Assembly (NCBI GenBank): GCA_045635085.1
Contig: JAZRBM010000013.1
Span: 310,001-374,000, forward strand
Direction of reading: 5' to 3'
From: Congzhengia sp045635085
GTDB lineage: Bacteria > Bacillota > Clostridia > UBA1381 > UBA9506
DNA: 64,000 nucleotides
The position numbers and the translations under genes were made by a program. Numbering within the stretch: the stretch's first letter is position 1; every line of letters begins with the position of its first letter. Positions 26,051 through 33,798 of the stretch are shown here, in pieces. The notes beneath the pieces are model-generated. The model was not told the origin of the DNA and did not search any database. It worked only from the letters and a program-made list of their open reading frames with translations.

Positions 26051-27736
26051 TCAATAATAGTCCGAGGGGGGGATATTATTAAGCTCTTTAAGTGAGCCGT
26101 TCTGCAAAATGTAAGTTTTGTCACACGCCTGCATAACTTCACGCCTGTGCGAAATTATAATACAGGTTTTATCTGTCATTGTTTTAATTGAATTAAGAAG
26201 CTTTTCCTCCGTTTGTAAATCGAGTGAAGAGGTCGCTTCATCAAGTAAAAGTATCGGAGCATCAAAATACAAAGCTCTTGCAATAGCCAATCTCTGTATT
26301 TGACCCTCGGACAGACCGTGACCTTTTTCGCCCAATATGGTATTAAACCCATCAGGCAATTTGTTAATGTCATCTAAAATCTGTGCTGCTTGCGCTGCAC
26401 TAATTACCTTATCTAAATCAGGTTTTTCATCACAAAAAGTAATGTTGTCATAAATTGTACCGGACAAAATCAGATTGCCTTGCGGAACATACGAAAACAA
26501 TCTTCTGGTTCCAGATGAAAACTCAATTTTTCTTCCGTTTGTAGTGACGTACGCATCTCCTGAATCAGCATTTATGACAGATAAAAGAATTTTAGAAAGT
26601 GTACTCTTTCCCGCACCTGATATGCCACACAGAGCAATAAACTCTCCCTTTTCTACAACAAGGTCTACTCCGTTTAACACATTAACATCTCCATATGAAA
26701 AATGAACATCTGAAAACGTGAGATTTTCAAAGCCTTTTATATCATTTTCGGTAAAAGATTCTTTTTCTTCATCTTCTTTTATATCATCTAAATCTATGAG
26801 TCTTTCTGTACTTGCCAACACCATATAACACTGTGGAAAAAGTGAAGCTACTTCACGAAACGGCGACTGTATCTGGCCAACCAGTGCCAACATAGCCATC
26901 AAAGTACCAAATGTGATAGCACCAATGCTTAAGCGATACACTCCCCAAAACAGCGCTATATAATATGCTGCAGTCATAGCCAAAAAGAACAATATGTTTG
27001 AAATAATACCGATTGTTGAACGTTTTACATTTAATCGGTAGTTCTCATACTGCAGACTCTGTGATTTTTCCCTCATCAAATTTTCTTTCGAAAATGCTTT
27101 GACCACTATAAAGTTCTGAATTGTTTCCTGCAGATGCGAACGCACCCTGCCATCGCTTTCACGGCATTTAATATGTAAAGTCTTGATTTTCTTTTTATAT
27201 ATGTATGCTGCTAACAGAATAACAGGACCTAAACACAGGCATGCAAGTGCAAACTGTCTGTCTAAACGATAAAGCGCTGTAAAGCTGAACATTATAGTAG
27301 AAATAAGTGCAAATACATTAGGTATAATCTCTGTTGACTTTTCAGAAAGAAGCGATATATCGCTTACCAATCTGTTTAATATCTCACCTGAATGGATTTT
27401 TGAAACTTCGCTATAATCTTTTGCGAGCAATTTATAAAAAAGCTCTGTTCTCAAGCTCATCGCAAATTTACCACTGACAGTTATATGGATTCTTATATAT
27501 ACAATCCGCAGTACCAGTTGTGAAATAAGTAGCGCCACCAGTTCAAAAACAGTAACCTTTAGATTCCCGTCTACCTGCTTTGTCGCAACGTCTATAAGAC
27601 TTTTAGATACAAGCGAAAATTGCACATTAATATATGAAATTGTAATTACGATGGCTATGAGCATTAATAAATATGGTATAAATTTACGAATGCGTTTAAA
27701 AATCCAACTACTCGTTTTTACTTTTCGCTCTTGCAT
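26051..27736 (-). CDS. ABC transporter, fused permease and ATPase (exporter type)
   Basis: A 561-residue half-transporter. The N-terminal 6-helix type I exporter domain (about 15-310) is followed by a nucleotide-binding domain with Walker A GISGAGKST, Q-loop VPQGN, signature LSEGQIQRLAIARAL, Walker B ILLLDEATSSLD and the H-loop ISHR. There is no N-terminal C39 peptidase, so any leader removal must be done elsewhere. It lies 21 bases downstream of the PqqD-like gene and upstream of the secreted protein and small peptide. In RiPP clusters this protein type exports the product and gives self-protection. A general lipid or drug exporter is the alternative. ATG 27736 with GGGTGG upstream. Confidence 0.9.
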   Translation of the reverse strand: MQERKVKTSSWIFKRIRKFIPYLLMLIAIVITISYINVQFSLVSKSLIDVATKQVDGNLKVTVFELVALLISQLVLRIVYIRIHITVSGKFAMSLRTELFYKLLAKDYSEVSKIHSGEILNRLVSDISLLSEKSTEIIPNVFALISTIMFSFTALYRLDRQFALACLCLGPVILLAAYIYKKKIKTLHIKCRESDGRVRSHLQETIQNFIVVKAFSKENLMREKSQSLQYENYRLNVKRSTIGIISNILFFLAMTAAYYIALFWGVYRLSIGAITFGTLMAMLALVGQIQSPFREVASLFPQCYMVLASTERLIDLDDIKEDEEKESFTENDIKGFENLTFSDVHFSYGDVNVLNGVDLVVEKGEFIALCGISGAGKSTLSKILLSVINADSGDAYVTTNGRKIEFSSGTRRLFSYVPQGNLILSGTIYDNITFCDEKPDLDKVISAAQAAQILDDINKLPDGFNTILGEKGHGLSEGQIQRLAIARALYFDAPILLLDEATSSLDLQTEEKLLNSIKTMTDKTCIIISHRREVMQACDKTYILQNGSLKELNNIPPSDYY

Positions 27737-27757
27737 TAATTGCCACCCTTTTCTCGA

Positions 27758-28024
27758 CTACTCTGCCAAAAATTCGTGTGTCTTGAGAAGCTTGATAAAC
27801 TCTTCAACGTCAGCATTAACTTCTTCTGATTTAAGACCATACTCATCTGCTAGGACTGATGCCAGGTTTTCAAATGAGGTTTCCTCTTCCAATTGCTTCC
27901 AAAGGAACGCACCGGTTTCATTCAAAGATACAGCAACTGCAAAATCGACTATATTATCGCCCACAGGAACAACTATGTAATCATCAAGTACTTTTCTTAA
28001 AATAAATCCTTCTTTTATCTTCAC
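27758..28024 (-). CDS. PqqD-like peptide recognition protein (RRE domain)
   Basis: An 88-residue PqqD family protein. The family pattern is clear: VKIKEGFILRKVLDDYIVVP at the start, the central VSLNETGAFLWKQLEE, and a C-terminal helix pair (VNADVEEFIKLLKTHEFLAE). Stand-alone PqqD or B1 proteins bind precursor leaders and deliver them to modifying enzymes. GTG 28024 is chosen because GGAGG ends 5 bases upstream; a TTG at 28036 overlaps that site. First gene of the operon, behind a good sigma-A promoter. The nearest candidate client is the 64-residue YxxP peptide three genes downstream. Confidence 0.9.
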   Translation of the reverse strand: MKIKEGFILRKVLDDYIVVPVGDNIVDFAVAVSLNETGAFLWKQLEEETSFENLASVLADEYGLKSEEVNADVEEFIKLLKTHEFLAE

Positions 28025-28042
28025 AACTGCCTCCAAAAGATA

Positions 28043-28060
28043 AGTATAATAGCCTATACT
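28043..28060. promoter_or_regulatory. Possible operator in the leader of the PqqD-like operon
   Basis: Inverted repeat AGTATA-N6-TATACT in the roughly 45-base leader between the promoter and the PqqD-like gene. Position fits a repressor site, but the arms are only 6 bp and AT-rich, so chance cannot be excluded. Confidence 0.3.
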
Positions 28061-28075
28061 AACTATACGTGGTAA

Positions 28076-28104
28076 AGTATATCATATGTTTTTTTTAAAG
28101 TCAA
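28076..28104 (-). promoter_or_regulatory. Sigma-A promoter of the eight-gene PqqD-to-BY-kinase operon
   Basis: On the minus strand TTGACT (28104-28099), 17 bases, TATACT (28081-28076), about 50 bases upstream of the PqqD-like start. It is the only good promoter I see for the run of eight closely spaced genes that ends at 20676. Confidence 0.78.
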
Positions 28105-28177
28105 GGTGTTTTGTGAATTTCGTTAGTTTTTTTATGTTTTTACTTTGTTTTTTGTAAATATTGCAACAAAAATAAAT

Positions 28178-28220
28178 AAAAAAACCGACAATTCGAAGCA
28201 TCCTGGTTGTCGGTTTTTTT
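28178..28220 (-). terminator. Intrinsic terminator after metA
   Basis: Fourteen-bp perfect stem (28220-28207 with 28191-28178) with a 15-base loop, ending in a T run on the minus strand. It lies 8 bases past the metA stop and would end the tyrS-metY-metA transcript. Confidence 0.88.
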
Positions 28221-28227
28221 ATTTAAA

Positions 28228-29145
28228 CTATTTAATTTCATTAATATCATAAGGAGTCGTCTGATAGACAAAATAATTAAGCCAATTAGTATACAAAAGA
28301 TTAGCATGTGCTCTCCATGTTGATATAGGTTCTTTTGTATCATCATCGTCAGGGAAATAATTTTCAGGAATCTGTATAGGCAGTCCTAAATTTTTATCCC
28401 TTATATATTCTTTCTTTAGTGTTGCCGGGTCATACTCTGAATGTCCGGTTATAAATATCTGTCTTCCATTTTTGCTTGAAACCGCATATACACCTGCTTC
28501 TTTTGATGATGACAAAATTTTAAGTCCGGGGACTTTTTCTATGTCTTCTCTCTTAATTGTTGTATGGCGGGAATGCGGAACATAGAAGGTGTCGTCAAAT
28601 CCGCGCATCAATATAGACTTTTTATAATCAACCTTATGTGGGTATACACCAAATAACTTCTTTTCAAGAGGGTATTTCTTTATTCCGTAATGATAATAAA
28701 GCCCTGCCTGCGCTCCCCAGCAAATATGGAATGTGCTTGTAACGTTTTTTTTGGACCACTCCATAATCTCACAAAGCTCGTCCCAATACTCAACCTCTTC
28801 AAATTCCATCTGTTCAACTGGTGCACCCGTTATTATAAGTCCGTCAAATTTTCTGTCTTTCACCTCATCAAACGTCTTATAAAATGTTAAAAGGTGCTCT
28901 GCCGATGTGTTCTTTGACTCGTATGAGCTTGTTTTCATGAGTTCAATTTCTATCTGCAAAGGTGTGTTACCAAGAATTCTTGACAGCTGTGTCTCTGTAT
29001 CAATTTTTAAGGGCATAAGGTTTAATATAAGAAGTTTAAGCGGTCTTATGTCTTGTGTTATGGCGCGTTTTTCAGTCATAACAAATATGTTTTCACTTGT
29101 TAAAACCTTTACTGCCGGTAGTTCATTCGGTATTCTGATGGGCAT
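28228..29145 (-). CDS. metAA: Homoserine O-acetyltransferase (MetA family)
   Basis: First committed step of methionine synthesis: acylation of homoserine. The 305-residue MetA-type protein has the catalytic Cys142 (FHICWGAQAGLYYHYGI), and H235 and E237 (ITGHSEYDP), all at the standard numbering. Residue 111 is Glu (GAPVEQMEFE). In E. coli residue 111 is Gly and the enzyme uses succinyl-CoA, while B. cereus MetA has Glu111 and uses acetyl-CoA, so this should be an acetyltransferase despite the family name. The neighbour 19 bases upstream is MetY, which consumes O-acetylhomoserine, in full agreement. GAGGGTAAT-type RBS before ATG. Confidence 0.93.
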   Translation of the reverse strand: MPIRIPNELPAVKVLTSENIFVMTEKRAITQDIRPLKLLILNLMPLKIDTETQLSRILGNTPLQIEIELMKTSSYESKNTSAEHLLTFYKTFDEVKDRKFDGLIITGAPVEQMEFEEVEYWDELCEIMEWSKKNVTSTFHICWGAQAGLYYHYGIKKYPLEKKLFGVYPHKVDYKKSILMRGFDDTFYVPHSRHTTIKREDIEKVPGLKILSSSKEAGVYAVSSKNGRQIFITGHSEYDPATLKKEYIRDKNLGLPIQIPENYFPDDDDTKEPISTWRAHANLLYTNWLNYFVYQTTPYDINEIK

Positions 29146-29164
29146 ACATTACCCTCCTAGAAAA

Positions 29165-30436
29165 TTATTTTTTGAGTGCCTGTTCAATATCTGCGATTAT
29201 GTCCTCGGCATCTTCTAATCCACAAGAAAATCTTACTAAATCAGGGGTTATACCACAAGCTGCAAGTTCTTCATCATTCATCTGTCTGTGTGTAGCAGAA
29301 GCCGGGTGCAGGCAACATGTTTTCGAGTCTGCAACATGTGTTTCGATTGAAGCTAATTTTAAGTTCTTCATAAACCTTTCTGCAGCTTCTCTTCCTCCAC
29401 GAACACCAAAGCTTACAACACCGCAACCGCCATTCGGCAGATATTTCTGTGCTAAGCTATAGTATTTATCTGTTGGAAGTCCACAGTAGCTAACCCATGC
29501 GATGTCTTCGTGTTTTTCTAAATATTCTGCAACCTTTTGTGCGTTTTCTGTGTGTCTTTTCATACGGAGCGAAAGGCTCTCGAGTCCTAAATTAATATAG
29601 TACGCGTGCTGCGGTGATTGAATTGATCCAAAGTCACGCATCAACTGTGCTGTTGCTTTTGTTATAAATGCTCCCTCTAAACCAAAGCGCTCTGTATATG
29701 TTACGCCGTGATAACTCTCATCCGGTGTGCACAGTCCCGGAAATTTATCGGGATATTTTGTCCAGTCAAATTTTCCGGAATCAACTATAGCTCCACCAAC
29801 CGAGGATGCATGTCCGTCAATATATTTCGTTGTCGAATGTGTTACAATGTCCGCACCCCACTCAAACGGTCTGCAGTTAATAGGAGTCGGGAATGTGTTA
29901 TCAATAATCAGTGGGACTCCGTTTTTATGTGCAACACGAGCAAACAATTCGATATCAAGCACATTAAGAGCCGGGTTTGCAATTGTTTCGCCAAACACGG
30001 CTTTTGTATTAGGTTTAAATGCCGCCAAAAGCTCTTCTTCTGTAGCATCAGGAGAAACAAATGTAAACTCAATACCCATTCTCTTCATCGTTACAGAAAA
30101 CAGGTTATATGTGCCGCCATAAATAGCAGATGATGCTACTACATGGTCGCCACAGGAGGCAATGTTAAAGATTGCATAAAAGTTTGCAGCCTGACCAGAA
30201 GATGTAAGCATAGCAGCTGTACCGCCCTCGAGAGCTGCAATACGGGCTGCAACATAATCGTTTGTGGGGTTTTGCAGTCTTGTATAAAAATAACCAGACG
30301 CTTCTAAATCAAAGAGCTTTCCCATATCTTCACTTGTGTCATATTTAAATGTTGTGCTCTGATATATAGGAATTTGTCTTGCTTCACCATTCTTTGGCGT
30401 ATAGCCAGCATGAATACATTTTGTATCTAATTTCAT
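29165..30436 (-). CDS. metY: O-acetylhomoserine sulfhydrylase (MetY), PLP-dependent
   Basis: Converts O-acetylhomoserine and sulfide (or methanethiol) to homocysteine (or methionine). The 423-residue product is of the Cys/Met-metabolism PLP family: YQSTTFKYD, YFYTRLQNPTNDYVAARIAALEGG split across residues 49-72, LTSSGQAANFYAI, IIDNTFPTPINCRPFEWGAD and the PLP lysine K204 in THSTTKYIDGHA. Length and the inserted region after residue 210 (GKFDWTKYPDKFPGL) fit MetY rather than shorter cystathionine gamma-synthases. 18 bases downstream of tyrS and 19 upstream of metA, so probably one transcript. Confidence 0.95.
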   Translation of the reverse strand: MKLDTKCIHAGYTPKNGEARQIPIYQSTTFKYDTSEDMGKLFDLEASGYFYTRLQNPTNDYVAARIAALEGGTAAMLTSSGQAANFYAIFNIASCGDHVVASSAIYGGTYNLFSVTMKRMGIEFTFVSPDATEEELLAAFKPNTKAVFGETIANPALNVLDIELFARVAHKNGVPLIIDNTFPTPINCRPFEWGADIVTHSTTKYIDGHASSVGGAIVDSGKFDWTKYPDKFPGLCTPDESYHGVTYTERFGLEGAFITKATAQLMRDFGSIQSPQHAYYINLGLESLSLRMKRHTENAQKVAEYLEKHEDIAWVSYCGLPTDKYYSLAQKYLPNGGCGVVSFGVRGGREAAERFMKNLKLASIETHVADSKTCCLHPASATHRQMNDEELAACGITPDLVRFSCGLEDAEDIIADIEQALKK

Positions 30437-30454
30437 TATTTTTCCTTCTTTCGT

Positions 30455-31672
30455 CTACTTTAAAACAACTTTATGGAAGACTTTCTTGCCTTTTTTTATA
30501 ACTATTCCATTTTCGAGTTGTTCTTTTTTGATCATATGGTTTGGTTCTGTAATTTTGACATCATCAACAGATACACCGCCCTGCTGAATCAAGCGTCTGC
30601 CCTCACCTTTTGACGGAATTAATTTTGCCATCATCATTATGTCTAAAAGCAAGGTTTCGTCATCTAGCAGATCAAGCTCTGTTGTCGGCATATCAGCAGC
30701 TGCTCCGCCACCGAAAATTCCTTCTGCTGTTGCTTTTGCCTTGTCGGCTGCATCGGCGCCGTGAACGAGCTTTGTAACCTCATAGGCCAGGCGTACTTTA
30801 GCACAGTTAAGGTCGGCACCCTCCCATTTTTCCATTTCGCGAATTTCTTCCATTGGAACAAAAGTGATCATTTTAATCATTCTTACAACATCAGCATCGT
30901 CAACATTTCTCCAGTACTGATAAAATTCATAAGGCGATACCTTCTCAGGGTCAAGCCAGAGTGCACCTTTTGCGGTTTTTCCCATCTTTTTGCCGTCTGA
31001 TGTGGTGAGTAATGTAAATGTCATACCATAGACCTGTTTGTTTTCTTTTCTTCTTACAAGATCAATACCGCCTAAGATATTACTCCACTGGTCGTCGCCG
31101 CCAAGCTCCATCTTGCATCCGTAGCGCTTGTTAAGCTCTAAAAAGTCGTAGCTCTGCATTAACATATAGTTAAATTCCAGGAAAGAAAGACCTTTTTCAA
31201 GTCTTGTCTGGAAGCACTTAGCTCTTAACATTTCATTTACAGAAAAACACGAACCGATTTCTCTTAAAAATTCAATATAATTTAAATTTCTTAACCAATC
31301 TGCATTATTTACCATAATCGCCTTATCATCTGCAAAATCAACGATACAGGAAAGTTGCTTTTTAAAACATTCGCTGTTATGATTAATTACATCTACGGTC
31401 ATCATCTGGCGCATATCAGTTCTTCCTGACGGGTCACCAACCATAGCTGTGCCGCCGCCTACCAAAGCAATGGGACGATGTCCTGCATTCTGCATATGGC
31501 GCATAACTATCATCTGCAGAAAGTGACCAACGTGCAGACTGTCTGCAGTCGGGTCAAAGCCTATATAAAATGTAACTTTTTCTTTTCCTAAAAGTTCTCT
31601 TATTTCCTCTTCGTGTGTTGTCTGAGCAATTAGTCCGCGCTCTTTTAAGATGTCATATACGTTTTGCATCAT
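30455..31672 (-). CDS. tyrS: Tyrosyl-tRNA synthetase
   Basis: Class I aminoacyl-tRNA synthetase. The 405-residue product has the HIGH-type motif in SLHVGHFLQM, the tyrosine pocket (FLEFNYMLMQSYDF, LGGDDQWSNILGG), the KMSKS-type loop GKKMGKTAKGA, and a C-terminal S4-like tRNA-binding domain (LIPSKGEGRRLIQQGGVSV). ATG 31672 is used because AAGGAG lies 6 bases upstream; a TTG at 31696 is out of the expected RBS position. The promoter lies only about 35 bases upstream, so there is no room for the T-box leader that often controls tyrS in Firmicutes. Followed closely by metY and metA. Confidence 0.96.
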   Translation of the reverse strand: MMQNVYDILKERGLIAQTTHEEEIRELLGKEKVTFYIGFDPTADSLHVGHFLQMIVMRHMQNAGHRPIALVGGGTAMVGDPSGRTDMRQMMTVDVINHNSECFKKQLSCIVDFADDKAIMVNNADWLRNLNYIEFLREIGSCFSVNEMLRAKCFQTRLEKGLSFLEFNYMLMQSYDFLELNKRYGCKMELGGDDQWSNILGGIDLVRRKENKQVYGMTFTLLTTSDGKKMGKTAKGALWLDPEKVSPYEFYQYWRNVDDADVVRMIKMITFVPMEEIREMEKWEGADLNCAKVRLAYEVTKLVHGADAADKAKATAEGIFGGGAAADMPTTELDLLDDETLLLDIMMMAKLIPSKGEGRRLIQQGGVSVDDVKITEPNHMIKKEQLENGIVIKKGKKVFHKVVLK

Positions 31673-31706
31673 GTCTACTCCTTTGTTAAATAACAATTAT
31701 CTATAT

Positions 31707-31735
31707 ATTATACTACAAACAGGCAATCTTTGCAA
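31707..31735 (-). promoter_or_regulatory. Sigma-A promoter of tyrS-metY-metA
   Basis: On the minus strand TTGCAA (31735-31730), 17 bases, TATAAT (31712-31707), about 35 bases upstream of the tyrS ATG and right after the preceding gene's stop. Confidence 0.8.
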
Positions 31736-31740
31736 GGGTT

Positions 31741-33798
31741 TTATTGTAGTTCGATAATATTGGATTTTTTTAATATATGTTTATAGTTTTCATGGCAGGT
31801 AAACAGCAATACCTGAGAAAACTCACCACTGTTTTCTATAAGGTCTACAGCTTTTTGGAGCCTTTCATCATCAAGTTGCGAAAAGGCATCATCTAATATT
31901 ACAGTAGGGATTTTGTTATCTGTCAAAACACTCATAGCAGCAAATCTTAAAGCTATATAAATCAAATCATACGTTCCTCGACTCATATATTCTGCCTCTA
32001 CTATCTCACCGTTTGTCGCCTTAAGGTTTATGTAAAAATTATCATTTGAGCGCATATCTTTATATCTATCGCCCGTTAAGGTTGAGATAAGTTCTGATGC
32101 TTTTTTGTTCAGTCTGGGCGCAAAGTTGTTTTTTATTTCCGTATGCGCCTTCGTCAGCCACTCTAGAGCTTTAACAAGTGATGAATACTGCTTTTTGAGT
32201 TCTTCTTTTTCCTCGGTCGCATCATTTAGTTCTTTTTCTATTTCATCTTCATTTCTTATTTCTGCAGTTTGTTTTGCTATGCGAAGTGATATTTCATTTG
32301 CATCATCTGATATTTTCCGACTTTCGCTCTTTAAAATATTAATCATCTCAAAAAGCTTTTGCGCATTCTCTCCATCATATCCTTTCACATCCTCAGAACA
32401 AACCACATTATCTGCTTCATTTGGAATGGAATTTTTAAGATTTTCAATTTCTTTTTCACATTCTTCATATTGCTTTTTAAGTTGTAAAAGACGCATCTCT
32501 TTGTCGTTATTTGATACAAAAAGAGCTGACAATTCATCCGAAATCGAAACGCCAAAGGGTTTAAAAAACTCCAAAACTTCTCTGTTTATATTATCTAGCT
32601 CATCATTTGCTGCATCGTACTCCTGCATTTTGCGCTGATGAGTTTTTTTGTTTTTAAAATTAGTATATAAAGTCGCACCAATTCCTAAAATAACAAAAAT
32701 AACGCCCGCTATGGCTAAAATACTGTTTTTTACAAAGAGTGCCAAAGCTATGATAACCAAACCAAGAAAAGCAGAAATTAAACTGATTATGATGGATGAT
32801 TTCTTTTGTTGTGTATTAAGATTTTTTTGTTTTTCGATTACTTTTTCTTCAGCTAGGAGTTTTTTTGTTTCTAAGGCTCTTGCATTACTTATTGTTTCAG
32901 TTGAAATTAAAGGCAGATCATCTTTATCAAAATTATCAATTTTGTGTTTTAGTTTTTCTTTCTTTTCTTTCTCTATGATAAGTCTGTCTTCTATTATCTT
33001 TTTTGTTTCAGCAAGTTCTTTTTGCGCAAGATATTTTTCATATTGCAGTGCAACAGAATACTTGTTTTCTAATATTTTTGCCTGTTTTTCCTTTTCTTCT
33101 GACGCACTTTTCAGATTTTCAGCTGTTATTTTATCATTTTCTAATGCCTGATATGTTAATGATGATATAGTTTTTTCGTTATTCAGTGCCAAAATCTTAT
33201 CATCTAGTGCTGTTATTTTTCCACCTCTGCCCGTTTTCGTCTTTAAAGAAAAAATCTCTTTTTCCATAGCATTTACAATCTTTGAATACGAAACGGACTC
33301 ATCACCGCTTGTTTCTAAATTTGAAAGTCTTGACATTATCTCACCGTCGTCCGACTTTAAGTTGTCTGCACCAAAGCTCTTGACAAAAAGAGTTTTTAAA
33401 AAGCCCTCTCTTGTCAGGCCAAAACACTTTTCGCCGATGTTTTCGGCATCTGTTAATTCTTCCCATGTATTTGCATCGCGAAGGACAGCCTTATCTCCTC
33501 TTTTAGTAAGCTTAAAACTGCGCTCTATCACCATTTTTTTACCTGCATCGTCTGTAAAGTATACTCTTCCGCCAAAGCTGTCTTTGTTCCAAGGTTTATA
33601 CTTTATGCGGGATGCTAAGTCGTCTGATGATTGTCTGCTTTTGTTTGGCAAACCGTAAAACATAGCAAGTATAAATTCGCACAGCGTACTTTTTCCGCTT
33701 TCGTTTTTTCCGTATATAAGATTCAGTCCCGAAGAAAAATCAAAAGAACAATTATTCAATTTTCCAAAGCCATCAATTTCAACCTTATCAATTCTCAT
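31741..33798 (-). CDS. SbcC/YhaN-like AAA ATPase with a membrane hairpin in its coiled coil
   Basis: SMC/Rad50-type ATPase of 685 residues. Walker A is YGKNESGKST (29-38) after the standard MRIDKVEIDGFGKLNN opening; the C-terminal half has signature-like YMSRGTYDLIYIALRFA and Walker B VILDDAFSQLDD. Between them, residues about 200-330 and 385-540 are Glu/Lys-rich coiled coil. The tip has no CxxC zinc hook: instead two hydrophobic helices (about 335-356 and 359-379) form a likely membrane hairpin, a feature I associate with YhaN-type proteins. The coding start overlaps the end of the SbcD-like gene by 11 bases, giving a nuclease-ATPase pair. Much shorter than SbcC (about 1,000 residues). Confidence 0.85.
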   Translation of the reverse strand: MRIDKVEIDGFGKLNNCSFDFSSGLNLIYGKNESGKSTLCEFILAMFYGLPNKSRQSSDDLASRIKYKPWNKDSFGGRVYFTDDAGKKMVIERSFKLTKRGDKAVLRDANTWEELTDAENIGEKCFGLTREGFLKTLFVKSFGADNLKSDDGEIMSRLSNLETSGDESVSYSKIVNAMEKEIFSLKTKTGRGGKITALDDKILALNNEKTISSLTYQALENDKITAENLKSASEEKEKQAKILENKYSVALQYEKYLAQKELAETKKIIEDRLIIEKEKKEKLKHKIDNFDKDDLPLISTETISNARALETKKLLAEEKVIEKQKNLNTQQKKSSIIISLISAFLGLVIIALALFVKNSILAIAGVIFVILGIGATLYTNFKNKKTHQRKMQEYDAANDELDNINREVLEFFKPFGVSISDELSALFVSNNDKEMRLLQLKKQYEECEKEIENLKNSIPNEADNVVCSEDVKGYDGENAQKLFEMINILKSESRKISDDANEISLRIAKQTAEIRNEDEIEKELNDATEEKEELKKQYSSLVKALEWLTKAHTEIKNNFAPRLNKKASELISTLTGDRYKDMRSNDNFYINLKATNGEIVEAEYMSRGTYDLIYIALRFAAMSVLTDNKIPTVILDDAFSQLDDERLQKAVDLIENSGEFSQVLLFTCHENYKHILKKSNIIELQ

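Noticed and set aside
24768..28024. Classical lasso peptide cluster
   Set aside because: Leader motif, RRE-like protein, kinase and exporter fit, but there is no asparagine-synthetase-like cyclase or transglutaminase-like protease, and the peptide has no acid 7-9 residues after a plausible core start.
29708..30133. Two plus-strand frames opposite metY, one Cys-rich
   Set aside because: Both overlap highly conserved PLP-enzyme codons, and the Cys content comes from reverse-complemented Ala/Thr codons.
31673..31740. T-box leader upstream of tyrS
   Set aside because: Only about 35 bases separate promoter and start; no room and no T-box sequence (TGGNACCGCG type).
32105..33151. Long plus-strand open frames opposite the SbcC/YhaN-like gene
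   Set aside because: They are Ser/Phe-rich mirror images of a Lys/Glu-rich coiled-coil gene, with no RBS or family match.
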